A DNA stretch of 64,000 bases from NCBI RefSeq assembly GCF_002738225.1, contig NZ_PEBQ01000063.1, positions 1 to 64,000 of the forward strand, read 5' to 3'. Source of the DNA: Acetobacter pomorum (lineage in GTDB: Bacteria > Pseudomonadota > Alphaproteobacteria > Acetobacterales > Acetobacteraceae). Positions 8,958-19,590 of the stretch are shown here, piece after piece; positions within the stretch are counted from its first letter, which is position 1; each line of letters starts with the position of its first letter. A model generated the notes under the pieces. The model did not search any database. It had not been told where the DNA came from and was given only the letters and a program-made list of their open reading frames with translations. The position numbers and the translations under genes were made by a program.

Positions 8958-10774
8958 ACCATAGGTTTGGCTATTTGCTCTGGCGCAACCAAACCTATCG
9001 CCACGTATCCCGGTGTTAATGAGGGCTGGGGCTCATCTTCTGCTGAAACAATGGTGATGGCAGCCCCTTTCTGTAGCACCAAAAACAGCAGAAAATGGTG
9101 ATTTTCATGCAGAAGGTAATCCTGATTGCCTTCTGTAACTTCCACAGAAACAAAATGCCATCCCTGGCTTACCAGCGCCTCCAGCACCGTAAAATTCCAT
9201 GCTGGTTGCCCAAGAACCTTTCCGCGCGCTTCACGGCTGAAACCCCGGTATTGATCCAGCCGTGCAATACCGGGACTGACCTGATAAACCCGCTGCCGAC
9301 CAAAGTGCGGTGCAAGATGTGCACACACCAATCCATTATAAATAGCATCTGGTGTCGCTGAAATCAGATAATCGGCGGGACGTTCTTCCAGGTTTTCCGT
9401 GCCCTCTTCCGATAAAACCTCCGCACATAAAATAGGCACGCCCTTACGTTCAGCAGGTTGTAAATCGGCTAGGGAACTATCCACCAACAAAACAGGCGTC
9501 CCCACGGCATGGACCGCCGTGGCCAATTGGGTGGACCACTCATTAGCCCCCACAATGGCCAATGCTGGTTGGTTAGAAAGCGTAAGATGCAAGCGCCGCC
9601 CAAGTGGAATAAGAGAAAAACCATGCAAAATCATGGTGGAGGCAATAACAGCAAAAACAGCAGGCATAACCTGAGAAGCCCCGGGAAATCCCGCATCCTG
9701 CAAACGTAACCCAGCGGCACCGGCTACCGCAGCGGCTACAATACCACGCGGCGCAATCCACCCCATAAACAGCCGTTCTGCTCGACTCAGACTGGAACCA
9801 ATGGTTGCCAGCCAGATCCCCAAAGGCCGCACAACAAACAGCACCGCCAGAGTTAAAGCACCAATAGACCAAGACAGACCCGCAAGTTCAGCGCGCGTAA
9901 GGTCTGCCGTCAGCATGATAAACAGGATGGAAACAATCAGCACCACCAGCGCTTCTTTCATCCGCTGGATTTCCGCCATGCCGGGAATACGCAGGTTGAC
10001 CAGTGCCATTCCAAATACAGTGGAAGCAATCAACCCCGCACCATCCATGGTTAAGGTGCCAATAACATACAAGATCAGCGCAAGGCTGAGCAGTATCGGC
10101 ATCTTCAGGATTTCAGGCATCAAATCCCGTATGCACAGCCAACGTACGCACCATGCCGCACCAATGCCCAGCGCTATCATCAAAGTGGCGCTCATCAGCA
10201 TATGCGGAATGATGGAAACAAAAAACGTGCCGGATCCCTCGCCCGGCTGCATCAGCAGCACTTCCAGCACAAGTGTGGCCAGAATAGCGCCCACGGGGTC
10301 ATTCAGAATAGCTTCCCAGCGCAAAAAGGCCGCTATACGTGGTTTAAGCTTGGCGTGGCGCAGCAAGGGCAACACAACAGTTGGCCCTGTAACCACAATA
10401 ATGGCACCAAATAAAAAGGCAGGACCCCACCCCATGCGCCCAACATAATGGGCTGCAATACTTCCTAAAATCAGGTTGATCGGCAAAGCCACCAGTGTCA
10501 GGCGCAAAACACCTTCACCGGCTTCTTTCAACTGGCGAAAATCAAGCGCAAGGCCGCCTTCAAACACAATAATTGCCACCGCCAGAGAGACCATCTGGTG
10601 GAAAGCGCTCCCGGCAACTTCTGAAGGATGCATGATCTGCAACCCTGGGCCCAAAAGCAGACCCAGAGAAAAAAGCAGAACAATGGCAGGTAACCTAAAG
10701 CGCCAAGCCACCCATTGTGCCAGCATACCGCCGCCAAGCACGAGAAAAACAAAAAGAATTACGCTTTCGGTCAT
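8954..10774 (-). CDS. CPA1-family cation:proton antiporter
   Basis: This 606-residue protein has about 12-13 membrane segments in residues 1-395, followed by a soluble domain of about 200 residues that resembles a degraded TrkA-N/Rossmann regulatory domain (LAIVGANEWSTQLATAV). The FEGGLALD and LNDPVGAILATLVL segments are the CPA1 ion-binding signatures, with the ND-P motif of the exchange site. The family exchanges Na+ or K+ for H+ across the inner membrane, which fits pH and ion balance in an acid-producing bacterium. A strongly folded leader sits just upstream (10786-10848), so expression may be controlled at the RNA level. Confidence 0.88.
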   Translation of the reverse strand: MTESVILFVFLVLGGGMLAQWVAWRFRLPAIVLLFSLGLLLGPGLQIMHPSEVAGSAFHQMVSLAVAIIVFEGGLALDFRQLKEAGEGVLRLTLVALPINLILGSIAAHYVGRMGWGPAFLFGAIIVVTGPTVVLPLLRHAKLKPRIAAFLRWEAILNDPVGAILATLVLEVLLMQPGEGSGTFFVSIIPHMLMSATLMIALGIGAAWCVRWLCIRDLMPEILKMPILLSLALILYVIGTLTMDGAGLIASTVFGMALVNLRIPGMAEIQRMKEALVVLIVSILFIMLTADLTRAELAGLSWSIGALTLAVLFVVRPLGIWLATIGSSLSRAERLFMGWIAPRGIVAAAVAGAAGLRLQDAGFPGASQVMPAVFAVIASTMILHGFSLIPLGRRLHLTLSNQPALAIVGANEWSTQLATAVHAVGTPVLLVDSSLADLQPAERKGVPILCAEVLSEEGTENLEERPADYLISATPDAIYNGLVCAHLAPHFGRQRVYQVSPGIARLDQYRGFSREARGKVLGQPAWNFTVLEALVSQGWHFVSVEVTEGNQDYLLHENHHFLLFLVLQKGAAITIVSAEDEPQPSLTPGYVAIGLVAPEQIAKPMV

Positions 10775-10785
10775 GCTGGGCCATT

Positions 10786-10848
10786 ATTTTATTGGTCTGT
10801 TGGACCTGATGAATCAGACATCAGTATTATGCGTAAGACCAATAAAAT
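10786..10848 (-). promoter_or_regulatory. Structured 5' leader of the antiporter gene (candidate regulatory RNA)
   Basis: A perfect 13-bp inverted repeat (ATTTTATTGGTCT at 10786-10798 with AGACCAATAAAAT at 10836-10848) encloses a second hairpin (CTGATG at 10806-10811 with CATCAG at 10819-10824). The element lies 12-74 bases before the antiporter ATG and ends close to its ribosome-binding region. It has no T run, so it does not look like a plain terminator for rsmB. I do not recognise it as a known riboswitch. Confidence 0.5.
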
Positions 10849-10868
10849 GAACAGTTAAAAATATTTTC

Positions 10869-12182
10869 CTATTCTATACCTGCTTCAGGCTCTGGCACAG
10901 CACGCTCCATTACGGCGGCAAAAAAGCCGTCTGTTCCATCTCGCAGGGGTGTTAAACTGATGGAGCTTTCTTTCCGCAATGCCTGCGGCATCTCCGGGCT
11001 ATCTGAAGGCACCAGCTTGAAATCTGGGTGACGTGCCAAAAATTTCTTAACCTGATCCATATTTTCTGCACGCAGCAAAGAACAGGTAGCATACACCATA
11101 CGCCCTCCGGGACGCACAAGTGCGGCAGCCCGGTCCATAATGGCCGCCTGCTTTTCAAGCAGTTCTGTCAGATCTTGCTCAGTGGTACGAAAACGCGCAT
11201 CCGGGTTCCGCCGCCATGTACCCGTGCCGCTACATGGCGCATCCACCAATACCCGATCAAATGATCCAGCCCGCCGTTTGGCCCATTTATCCCCCGGCAC
11301 CAGCAGGTGCCTTTCCACATTATGCACACCAGCGCGCCGCAAGCGTTTTACTGCCCCTTCCAACCGCGGTGCAGAAACATCGCATGCAACAATATGGCCT
11401 TTGTTTTCCATCATCATGGCCATGGCAAGTGTTTTACCACCAGCGCCAGCGCAATAATCCAGCACACGCATCTGGGGTTTAACACCACTTATGGCCGCAA
11501 CAAGCTGGCTACCTTCGTCCTGAATTTCCACCAACCCATCACGAAATGCCACGCTGGTTGTAACGGGCAGACGCGCAGGCAGGCGTAACCCCCAAGGTGA
11601 AAGTGGTGTCGGCTCGGCATGCAGGCCTTCACATGCCAAACTGCGCTGTGCTTCCTTTCGGGGGCCACGCAGAATATTCACCCGCAAATCCAGCGGTGCT
11701 GGGGTAGACATCGCTGCAAGTTCTTCTTCCAGCTTATCACCAAATGTTGCTACCAGCTGGGGTAACAGCCAATCTGGAAGCTCCAGGCGTACAGCCCGTG
11801 GCATTTCCGGGTTATCCAGAGTTTTGCCTGCAAGCGGTGTAAGGGCCGCAAGCTCCCCACGCGTTAATGCACCTGCAGCAAAGCGCCCCTGCTCAAACAT
11901 TTCCTCCACTTCGGCTAGAGAGAAACCATCAAACAGCAGGCGCGCTCCAGCCCGGAGCCGGGCAGATGCCACCTGCCCTTTTTGCTCCAACCACCAGCCA
12001 AGCCGACGCCACCCACGCATAACATCCCATACAAGGGTGGAAATAGCGCGACGGTCTCCACCCCCCATATAACGCCGCTCTCTAAAAAAGCTATTGGCAA
12101 CAGCATCGGCGGGTTTGCGCGGGGCGGCCTCCATTGCTGCAAGCAGATCAATGGCGGCGGCAAGCCTGGCTGAAGGAGTCAT
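10869..12182 (-). CDS. rsmB: RsmB-like 16S rRNA m5C methyltransferase
   Basis: This 437-residue protein has an N-terminal NusB-like RNA-binding domain (about residues 1-130) and a C-terminal NOL1/NOP2/Sun methyltransferase domain. The SAM motif is LDYCAGAGGKTLAMA. The catalytic cysteines are in VDAPCSGTGTWRRNP and YATCSLL. RsmB methylates C967 of 16S rRNA, but related family members have other targets, so the site is inferred. The ATG lies 9 bases after the guaB stop, so guaB-rsmB is very probably one transcript. Confidence 0.85.
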   Translation of the reverse strand: MTPSARLAAAIDLLAAMEAAPRKPADAVANSFFRERRYMGGGDRRAISTLVWDVMRGWRRLGWWLEQKGQVASARLRAGARLLFDGFSLAEVEEMFEQGRFAAGALTRGELAALTPLAGKTLDNPEMPRAVRLELPDWLLPQLVATFGDKLEEELAAMSTPAPLDLRVNILRGPRKEAQRSLACEGLHAEPTPLSPWGLRLPARLPVTTSVAFRDGLVEIQDEGSQLVAAISGVKPQMRVLDYCAGAGGKTLAMAMMMENKGHIVACDVSAPRLEGAVKRLRRAGVHNVERHLLVPGDKWAKRRAGSFDRVLVDAPCSGTGTWRRNPDARFRTTEQDLTELLEKQAAIMDRAAALVRPGGRMVYATCSLLRAENMDQVKKFLARHPDFKLVPSDSPEMPQALRKESSISLTPLRDGTDGFFAAVMERAVPEPEAGIE

Positions 12183-12191
12183 CTGTTATTA

Positions 12192-13706
<1,515 letters not shown>

Positions 13707-13882
13707 TTACCCTGAAGCATACGCTACGCCGCAGGTCACCCGACCATTGGCGCTCCCTCTTATGATGATGCACGCATAAAGGCAAGTGTTACACGCACCT
13801 TCTCTGTCTTTTTTTAATGTGAGCGTAAAAAGCTGGGCCTGAAAGTTTGAAAGACGCCCCCAGAAAGGCCATAACCCGGTTG

Positions 13883-15544
13883 ATGAAACGCGTTCTTCCT
13901 TTTCTGTGGGGCTTGATGTTACCCCCTATCACTGCACATGCGGCAGAAACGCCACAAATGGGAGGCACGCTACGCATTCTGGCTTCCAGCGCGGCAGGAA
14001 CACTTGACCCGCAGATATCCTATATCAGCCTGACCAAATTTCTGGAAACACCTGTTTATGATGCTCTTTTAACCTACCCAAAATTTGCTGGAGCGGGCGC
14101 TCACCCTGTTATTGCCAATCTGGCCGAAAATGTTCCCCAACCAGAAGATAATGGACTGACGTACAGGCTTACCCTGCGCAAGGGCATTCATTTTTCCAAC
14201 GGCCAGCTTTTAACCGTGGCAGATGTTGCGGCTTCCTTCCGGCGTATTTTTGCCGCTGGCAGCCCCACTGCCGGGCCATATTATAGCGCAATCAAGGGCG
14301 CTGGCGCCTGCCTGAAAGACCCTATCCACTGCACCTTATCTGAAGGTATTGAAACCAACCCGGCCACAAACACCATTACATTTCACTTAACCCACCCTGA
14401 CCCGGAATTTCCAGAACATCTGGCATGGATGCACGCCTCTATTCTGCCTGCCAGCACACCACTTCATGATATGGGTAACACAGCCCCTCCGGGCACGGGG
14501 CCTTATCAAATTACGGATTATAACCCCACCACCCATATGCATTTTGAACGTAATCCGTATTTTCATGAATGGTCGCACAATGCCCAACCAGCGGGCTCTC
14601 CAGATCATATAGACGTCACATTCGGGCTGGAGCCAGAATCTGCTGTAACGGCCATAGAAAACGGTCAGGCTGATCTGATGTATGAAAATGTGCCCCTAGA
14701 TCGTTTAGGTGAGGTTGGCAGCAAATATGCCGATCAGGTGCATATTTTTACCCCTTTGCTTTACTATTATGCGACGCTGAACGTAAACGAGCCCCCCTTT
14801 ACATCCCTTAAAGTGCGGCAGGCGCTCAATTACGCTGTAAACAGACACGCCATGGTGATTTATGATGGCGGGAGTGCTGTGGCGTCCCCGCAATGCCAGC
14901 TTTTGCCAGAAGGTACGCCGGGGTATGAACGTTTTTGCGCCTATACGGCAGGAGCCACGCCACAAAATCCTGCGCCCCAATGGGTTAAGCCTGATATGGA
15001 AAAAGCCCGTCAGCTCGTGCAGGAAAGTGGTACACAAGGCATGCGGGTTACCATTGTAACCCCTTCTGGCGGCAAATCAGACAATACAGCGCTAGACCTG
15101 CGCAGCATATTGGAAAGCCTAGGTTATAAAGCCTCTGTTCACAGTATCAGTCCGGCTATTCACTTCAATTTTGTGCAAAATTCAGACAATCATGTCCAAA
15201 TTTCCATTAGCGGATGGAATGCAGATTACCCCTCTGCCACCAGCTTTCTGGATACATTATTTGCATGTTCCAATTTCCATCCCCATTCCGATAATTCACC
15301 CAATATGTCCGGATTTTGTGATCCACATATTGATGACATGATGCACCATGCCGCCCAGCTTGCCCAAACAGACCGCACTGCCAGCAATGCGGCATGGGCA
15401 CAGGTTGACAGGGCTCTTATGGCGCAAGCCCCTGCCGTGCCTTTGGTGCAAACAAAAAGGGTTGTGCTGGTCTCAAAACGCACGCGTAATGTCATCATTA
15501 CGCTTAATGATGAAATCCTGCTTTCTCAGCTACAGGTTCCATGA
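13883..15544 (+). CDS. Peptide/dipeptide ABC transporter substrate-binding protein (SBP family 5)
   Basis: This 553-residue periplasmic binding protein of the DppA/OppA family (SBP_bac_5) has a signal peptide ending near AHAAE. The GGTLRILASSAAGTLDPQ opening and the PEDNGLTYRLTLRKGIHFSNG core signature are typical. It delivers a peptide or a related solute to the permeases encoded downstream. An upstream TTG at 13847 is possible, but the ATG at 13883 gives a clean signal peptide (MKRVLPFLWGLMLPP). The next gene overlaps the stop by 4 bases (ATGA), so translation is coupled. Confidence 0.88.
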   Translation: MKRVLPFLWGLMLPPITAHAAETPQMGGTLRILASSAAGTLDPQISYISLTKFLETPVYDALLTYPKFAGAGAHPVIANLAENVPQPEDNGLTYRLTLRKGIHFSNGQLLTVADVAASFRRIFAAGSPTAGPYYSAIKGAGACLKDPIHCTLSEGIETNPATNTITFHLTHPDPEFPEHLAWMHASILPASTPLHDMGNTAPPGTGPYQITDYNPTTHMHFERNPYFHEWSHNAQPAGSPDHIDVTFGLEPESAVTAIENGQADLMYENVPLDRLGEVGSKYADQVHIFTPLLYYYATLNVNEPPFTSLKVRQALNYAVNRHAMVIYDGGSAVASPQCQLLPEGTPGYERFCAYTAGATPQNPAPQWVKPDMEKARQLVQESGTQGMRVTIVTPSGGKSDNTALDLRSILESLGYKASVHSISPAIHFNFVQNSDNHVQISISGWNADYPSATSFLDTLFACSNFHPHSDNSPNMSGFCDPHIDDMMHHAAQLAQTDRTASNAAWAQVDRALMAQAPAVPLVQTKRVVLVSKRTRNVIITLNDEILLSQLQVP

Positions 15545-16560
15545 CTCATTCTACCTCCGCCTCTGCGCAGGATACCAGACCACCCGGCCCGTGGCGGATG
15601 GCGTTGCGATCTTTGCGCCGTAATCGCTCTGCAGTGTTTTCCTTGGGTGTTTTGGTGTTTCTGGCTATTGCCAGCCTACTAGCGCCCTATTACGCACGCT
15701 ACGTTGCCCATACAGACCCATTTGTTTCCAATGTTGCGGGTTCTATCATGCTGAATGGGCAGGAAGTGGATATCATGCAGCCCAATGATAATCTCCTACA
15801 CCTTGGCCTGAGCCCCATTGGCCCTACATGGCACGGAAGCTACTTGTTAGGGGCAGACAGTCAGGGGCGCGATGTCGCTGCACGCCTGTTATATGGAGGA
15901 CGGAATTCTTTGCTGATTTCGTTCTGTTCTGCGGCCCTGTGTCTTGTTCTGGCAGCCGTTGTCGGCATAGCAGCCGGCTTTTGCGGCGGAATTGTAGATA
16001 TCATTCTTTCACGCATGATGGATATCATGTGGTCTGTGCCTGTGTATCTTTTTGCGATTTCCCTTTCTATTGTCACACTCAGTGACGGACTACATCTCGG
16101 CCCGTTTATTATTGAATCTGATAACCTGATTTTACCTATCTGCATTATCGCGCTGGTTTATGTGCCCTACGCAGCCCGCCCCATTCGAGGGCGTGTGATG
16201 GCATTGCGAGAAGCCGAGTTTGTAATGGCGGCCCGTTGCCTTGGCGTGCCACGCTGGCGCATTGTGCTCCAAGATATTCTCCCCAACGTTACTTCCACCC
16301 TTGTGGTGCTTGGTCCCCTTATTATGGCCATGTCCTTGCTGGCAGAAAGTGCTCTCTCGTTTCTATCCATTGGTGTGCAGGCTCCTGCGGCATCATGGGG
16401 CACACTTATTCAGGATGGCGAGGGATTGATCTATACACGCCCTATGGTTGCCATTGCGCCGGGCCTGGCCATTGTCGCTGTGGTGCTGGCCCTGAACATT
16501 CTGGGTGATGGCCTGCGGGATGCGCTGGATGTGCGTGATGCCAGCCACCGTGAACAATAG
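15541..16560 (+). CDS. ABC transporter permease, DppC type
   Basis: This 339-residue inner-membrane protein has an N-terminal segment rich in Arg (WRMALRSLRRNRSAVFSLGV) typical of OppC/DppC and about six membrane helices. The permease EAA-like loop is AAR-LGVPRWRIVLQDILPN. It forms half of the translocation channel. It overlaps the substrate-binding gene by 4 bases, and the DppB-type partner follows after 12 bases. The C-type permease precedes the B-type, the reverse of the classical dppABCDF order. Confidence 0.9.
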   Translation: MTHSTSASAQDTRPPGPWRMALRSLRRNRSAVFSLGVLVFLAIASLLAPYYARYVAHTDPFVSNVAGSIMLNGQEVDIMQPNDNLLHLGLSPIGPTWHGSYLLGADSQGRDVAARLLYGGRNSLLISFCSAALCLVLAAVVGIAAGFCGGIVDIILSRMMDIMWSVPVYLFAISLSIVTLSDGLHLGPFIIESDNLILPICIIALVYVPYAARPIRGRVMALREAEFVMAARCLGVPRWRIVLQDILPNVTSTLVVLGPLIMAMSLLAESALSFLSIGVQAPAASWGTLIQDGEGLIYTRPMVAIAPGLAIVAVVLALNILGDGLRDALDVRDASHREQ

Positions 16561-16572
16561 GAGGCCCAACAG

Positions 16573-17547
16573 ATGCTGATGGCCGCCCTCCGCCGGTTGG
16601 GGCAAACAGTTTTTGTGCTGTTTGGCATTTCCGCACTGGTATTTGCCGTATTTTTTGCCACACCGGGGGCTGATCCTACAGCCCGTATTGCGGGCAAAAA
16701 TGCATCCCCCCAAACCATGCAAAAAGTGCGGCAGGAATACGGGTTTGATCGGCCTTTACCCGTTCAGTATGCCATCATGATGAAAAAGCTGTTCATCACG
16801 CAGGATCTGGCCTCTTACGCAGATAGAGGAGAGCTGGTGGTGCCCGAAATTATACGCGCCGCCCCTGTTACCGTTTCTCTGGTATGTGGTGCAGCCGTTA
16901 TCTGGGTTGTGGTTTCCATTGCCATGGGCACATTGGCGGCGGCGCTGAAAGGAACATGGATTGACCGCACGCTGATGATGCTTGGCCTGATCGGCATTTC
17001 CATACCTGTTTTCTGGCTTGGACAGGTTGCCAACCTGATTACGCAGAACCGCTACCATGACACCTGGCTTTTTTCCTGGGTGCCTGCTTTGGGTTATGTC
17101 CCATTTACGCAAAGCCCTTGGGGCTGGTTCAAAGCGCTGGTTATTCCGTGGGTTGTGTTGGCCGTTTTGTTTATTGGCGTATATAGCCGCGTATTGCGGG
17201 CAGACCTTGTTGCCCTCTCTGGAGAAGATTTTATACGCACAGCACGCGCTAAAGGGCTTTCTCCCTCCCGCATTCTTATTCGGCATGGGCTACGCACGGC
17301 TATGGTAACCTTCGTCTCTCTGTTCGGCATGGATTTTGCCCAGTTGGTCGGAGGGGGCGCTTTGCTGACAGAGGTGGTTTTTGGCCTGCCCGGTGTGGGG
17401 CGCCTCACCTATCAGGCACTTACCAATCTAGATTTACCTCTCATTATGGCGACCGTCATGTATTCTGCAGTGTTTGTTGTGCTGGCAAATGCGGCTGTTG
17501 ATATGATCTACCTTCTGCTTGACCCCAGAGTGCGCGATGCCCGCTAA
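16573..17547 (+). CDS. ABC transporter permease, DppB type
   Basis: This 324-residue permease shows the DppB/OppB pattern: an N-terminal helix (LGQTVFVLFGISALVFAVFF), a large periplasmic loop, and a later EAA loop IRTARAKGLSPSRILIRHGLR. The GGALLTEVVFGLPGVGRL signature is also present. It pairs with the DppC-type subunit to form the channel. The first ATP-binding gene overlaps its end by 11 bases, which supports a single operon. Confidence 0.9.
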   Translation: MLMAALRRLGQTVFVLFGISALVFAVFFATPGADPTARIAGKNASPQTMQKVRQEYGFDRPLPVQYAIMMKKLFITQDLASYADRGELVVPEIIRAAPVTVSLVCGAAVIWVVVSIAMGTLAAALKGTWIDRTLMMLGLIGISIPVFWLGQVANLITQNRYHDTWLFSWVPALGYVPFTQSPWGWFKALVIPWVVLAVLFIGVYSRVLRADLVALSGEDFIRTARAKGLSPSRILIRHGLRTAMVTFVSLFGMDFAQLVGGGALLTEVVFGLPGVGRLTYQALTNLDLPLIMATVMYSAVFVVLANAAVDMIYLLLDPRVRDAR

Positions 17548-18580
17548 CATGCCCCCTTCTGCCCTGCTGGATGTACGCAACTTACGGGTAAGTTTTCCGG
17601 CCCGTGGGCAAATGATCCCTATTGTGGATGGCGTTTCCTTCACTTTAAACCATCAGGACATACTTGGATTGGTTGGTGAATCCGGTTCGGGCAAATCTGT
17701 TACAGCTTTGGCACTTATGGGGCTGATTGATGCCCCCGGTGTGCAGGTTACTGGCTCTGTTTGCTTTCGGGACCAAGAATTGGTTGGGATGCCACAAAAA
17801 AAACTGCGGCACTTGCGTGGCAAGGAAATTGCCATGATCTTTCAGGACCCAATGACGGCCTTTACGCCCGTTTATACAATTGGCTGGCAGATTGATGAGC
17901 AAATACGTGCGCATGAACGTGTTTCTCGCCAACAGGCCCGCGCTCGCACTGTAAAGCTGTTGGGCGATATGGGTGTGCCAGACCCGGAACGTACAGCCAA
18001 CCGGTATCCGCACCAACTTTCTGGCGGTTTGCGCCAACGCGCCATGATTGCCATGGCGCTTTCATGTAACCCATCCCTCCTTATTGCAGATGAGCCCACC
18101 ACGGCTTTAGATGTTACCGTGCAGGCGCAGATACTGGAACTAATACGTAGCCTGCGCGATACACACCATTCATCCATTTTACTTATCACGCACGATATGG
18201 GCGTAGTGGCAGAAACCTGTGATAACACCATGGTACTCTATTCCGGCCGGGTGGCAGAATATGGGCCAACCTCTGCCTTGTTTGCCTCCCCTTCCCACCC
18301 ATACACGGCAGGGCTTCTGGCTTCCATTCCACCGTTAGATGGACCCCGGCCATTGCGCTTGCCGGCTATTGCGGGCGCTCCTCCGCTTCCACAAAATCGT
18401 CCGGCAGGATGCGCTTTTTCACCACGCTGCCCATATGCCCATACTGCCTGCACAACGGCATTACCGCCCTATATTGCAACTGGGCCAGACCATTTTGCGG
18501 CCTGTGTTCTGCCGCAGGAAGGCACGCCCTTACCTACCCGCATACGTAATGAGCTTGTGCAGGAAAGTCCTCAGCCATGA
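17537..18580 (+). CDS. ABC transporter ATP-binding protein, DppD type
   Basis: This 347-residue ATPase has Walker A GESGSGKS, the signature LSGGLRQR and Walker B LLIADEPTTALD. The C-terminal oligopeptide/dipeptide extension carries the CxFSPRCPYA cysteine motif (Fe-S-type cysteines seen in OppD/DppD). ATG codons at 17537 and 17549 are both possible, and I use the first. The end overlaps the DppF-type gene by 4 bases. Confidence 0.9.
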   Translation: MPANMPPSALLDVRNLRVSFPARGQMIPIVDGVSFTLNHQDILGLVGESGSGKSVTALALMGLIDAPGVQVTGSVCFRDQELVGMPQKKLRHLRGKEIAMIFQDPMTAFTPVYTIGWQIDEQIRAHERVSRQQARARTVKLLGDMGVPDPERTANRYPHQLSGGLRQRAMIAMALSCNPSLLIADEPTTALDVTVQAQILELIRSLRDTHHSSILLITHDMGVVAETCDNTMVLYSGRVAEYGPTSALFASPSHPYTAGLLASIPPLDGPRPLRLPAIAGAPPLPQNRPAGCAFSPRCPYAHTACTTALPPYIATGPDHFAACVLPQEGTPLPTRIRNELVQESPQP

Positions 18581-19590
18581 AAACGTCTGGGAAGTCTGCT
18601 CCTATTCTAGATGTGTGTGATCTGTACAAAACTTATCGCTTACCACGCAGACAGGAGCTCAAGGCCGTTGATGGTGTTTCCTTTTCCGTCATGCCGGGAG
18701 AAGTCCTTGGGATTGTAGGTGAATCCGGGTGCGGAAAATCCACTCTTGGGCGGTGTCTGCTCAAACTCACGCCGGCTACCAGCGGACAGGTTTTGTTTGA
18801 AGGTCGGGATATAACCCATTTGCCTGAGCGCACCCTGCGGCCCTTGCGCCAGCGTATGCAAATGGTTTTTCAGGATTCCTACGCCAGCTTGAACCCACGC
18901 CGAAGGATAGGAGATTTGTTGGCTGAACCCCTGAAGGTTCACCCTGATGCACAAGGCCACAAACGCTCCTCTGCGGCTATTGCAACACGTTTGCAGGAAT
19001 TGATGGAACTGGTCAGCCTGCCCACTACGGCACTGGCACGGTATCCTCACGAATTTTCTGGTGGCCAACGCCAGCGCATTAACATTGCCCGTGCGATTGC
19101 CCTTTCCCCGCAACTGATTGTTGCGGATGAACCTGTTTCCGCGCTGGATGTTTCTGTGCAGGCTCAGATCATCAATCTGTTTGCTGATTTACAAAAACAG
19201 CTTGGTCTTACCTACATATTTATTGCGCATGATCTGGCAGTTGTGCGCCAGATATCAAACCGGGTTGCTGTAATGTACTTGGGCCGCATTGTTGAAATAG
19301 GTGATGCAGATGCCGTGTTGCATACACCTGCTCACCCTTATACCGCAGCCCTTACTGCGGCCATCCCCCGGCCTGTTACTGGGTTAGCACGCCCAGTGCC
19401 TTTACAGGGGGATGTTCCCAGCCCCATTAACCGCCCAAGTGGTTGCCGCTTTCATACACGTTGCCCTTACATGCAAACACGTTGCCAAGAAGAAGATCCG
19501 ATTTTGCACCCCATTGACGACAGCGGGCATGAAGTTGCCTGCCACTTTCCATTATCACCCGTTGCGTCCGCAACGCATTGCAACGGATAA
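18577..19590 (+). CDS. ABC transporter ATP-binding protein, DppF type
   Basis: This 337-residue second ATPase of the importer has Walker A GESGCGKSTLGR, the signature FSGGQRQRINIARA and Walker B IVADEPVSALD. The C-terminal SGCRFHTRCPY motif is of the DppF/OppF kind. With the DppD-type subunit it forms the heterodimeric motor. It ends the five-gene operon. Its last 36 bases overlap the end of the convergent nitronate monooxygenase gene, and no terminator separates them. Confidence 0.9.
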   Translation: MKTSGKSAPILDVCDLYKTYRLPRRQELKAVDGVSFSVMPGEVLGIVGESGCGKSTLGRCLLKLTPATSGQVLFEGRDITHLPERTLRPLRQRMQMVFQDSYASLNPRRRIGDLLAEPLKVHPDAQGHKRSSAAIATRLQELMELVSLPTTALARYPHEFSGGQRQRINIARAIALSPQLIVADEPVSALDVSVQAQIINLFADLQKQLGLTYIFIAHDLAVVRQISNRVAVMYLGRIVEIGDADAVLHTPAHPYTAALTAAIPRPVTGLARPVPLQGDVPSPINRPSGCRFHTRCPYMQTRCQEEDPILHPIDDSGHEVACHFPLSPVASATHCNG

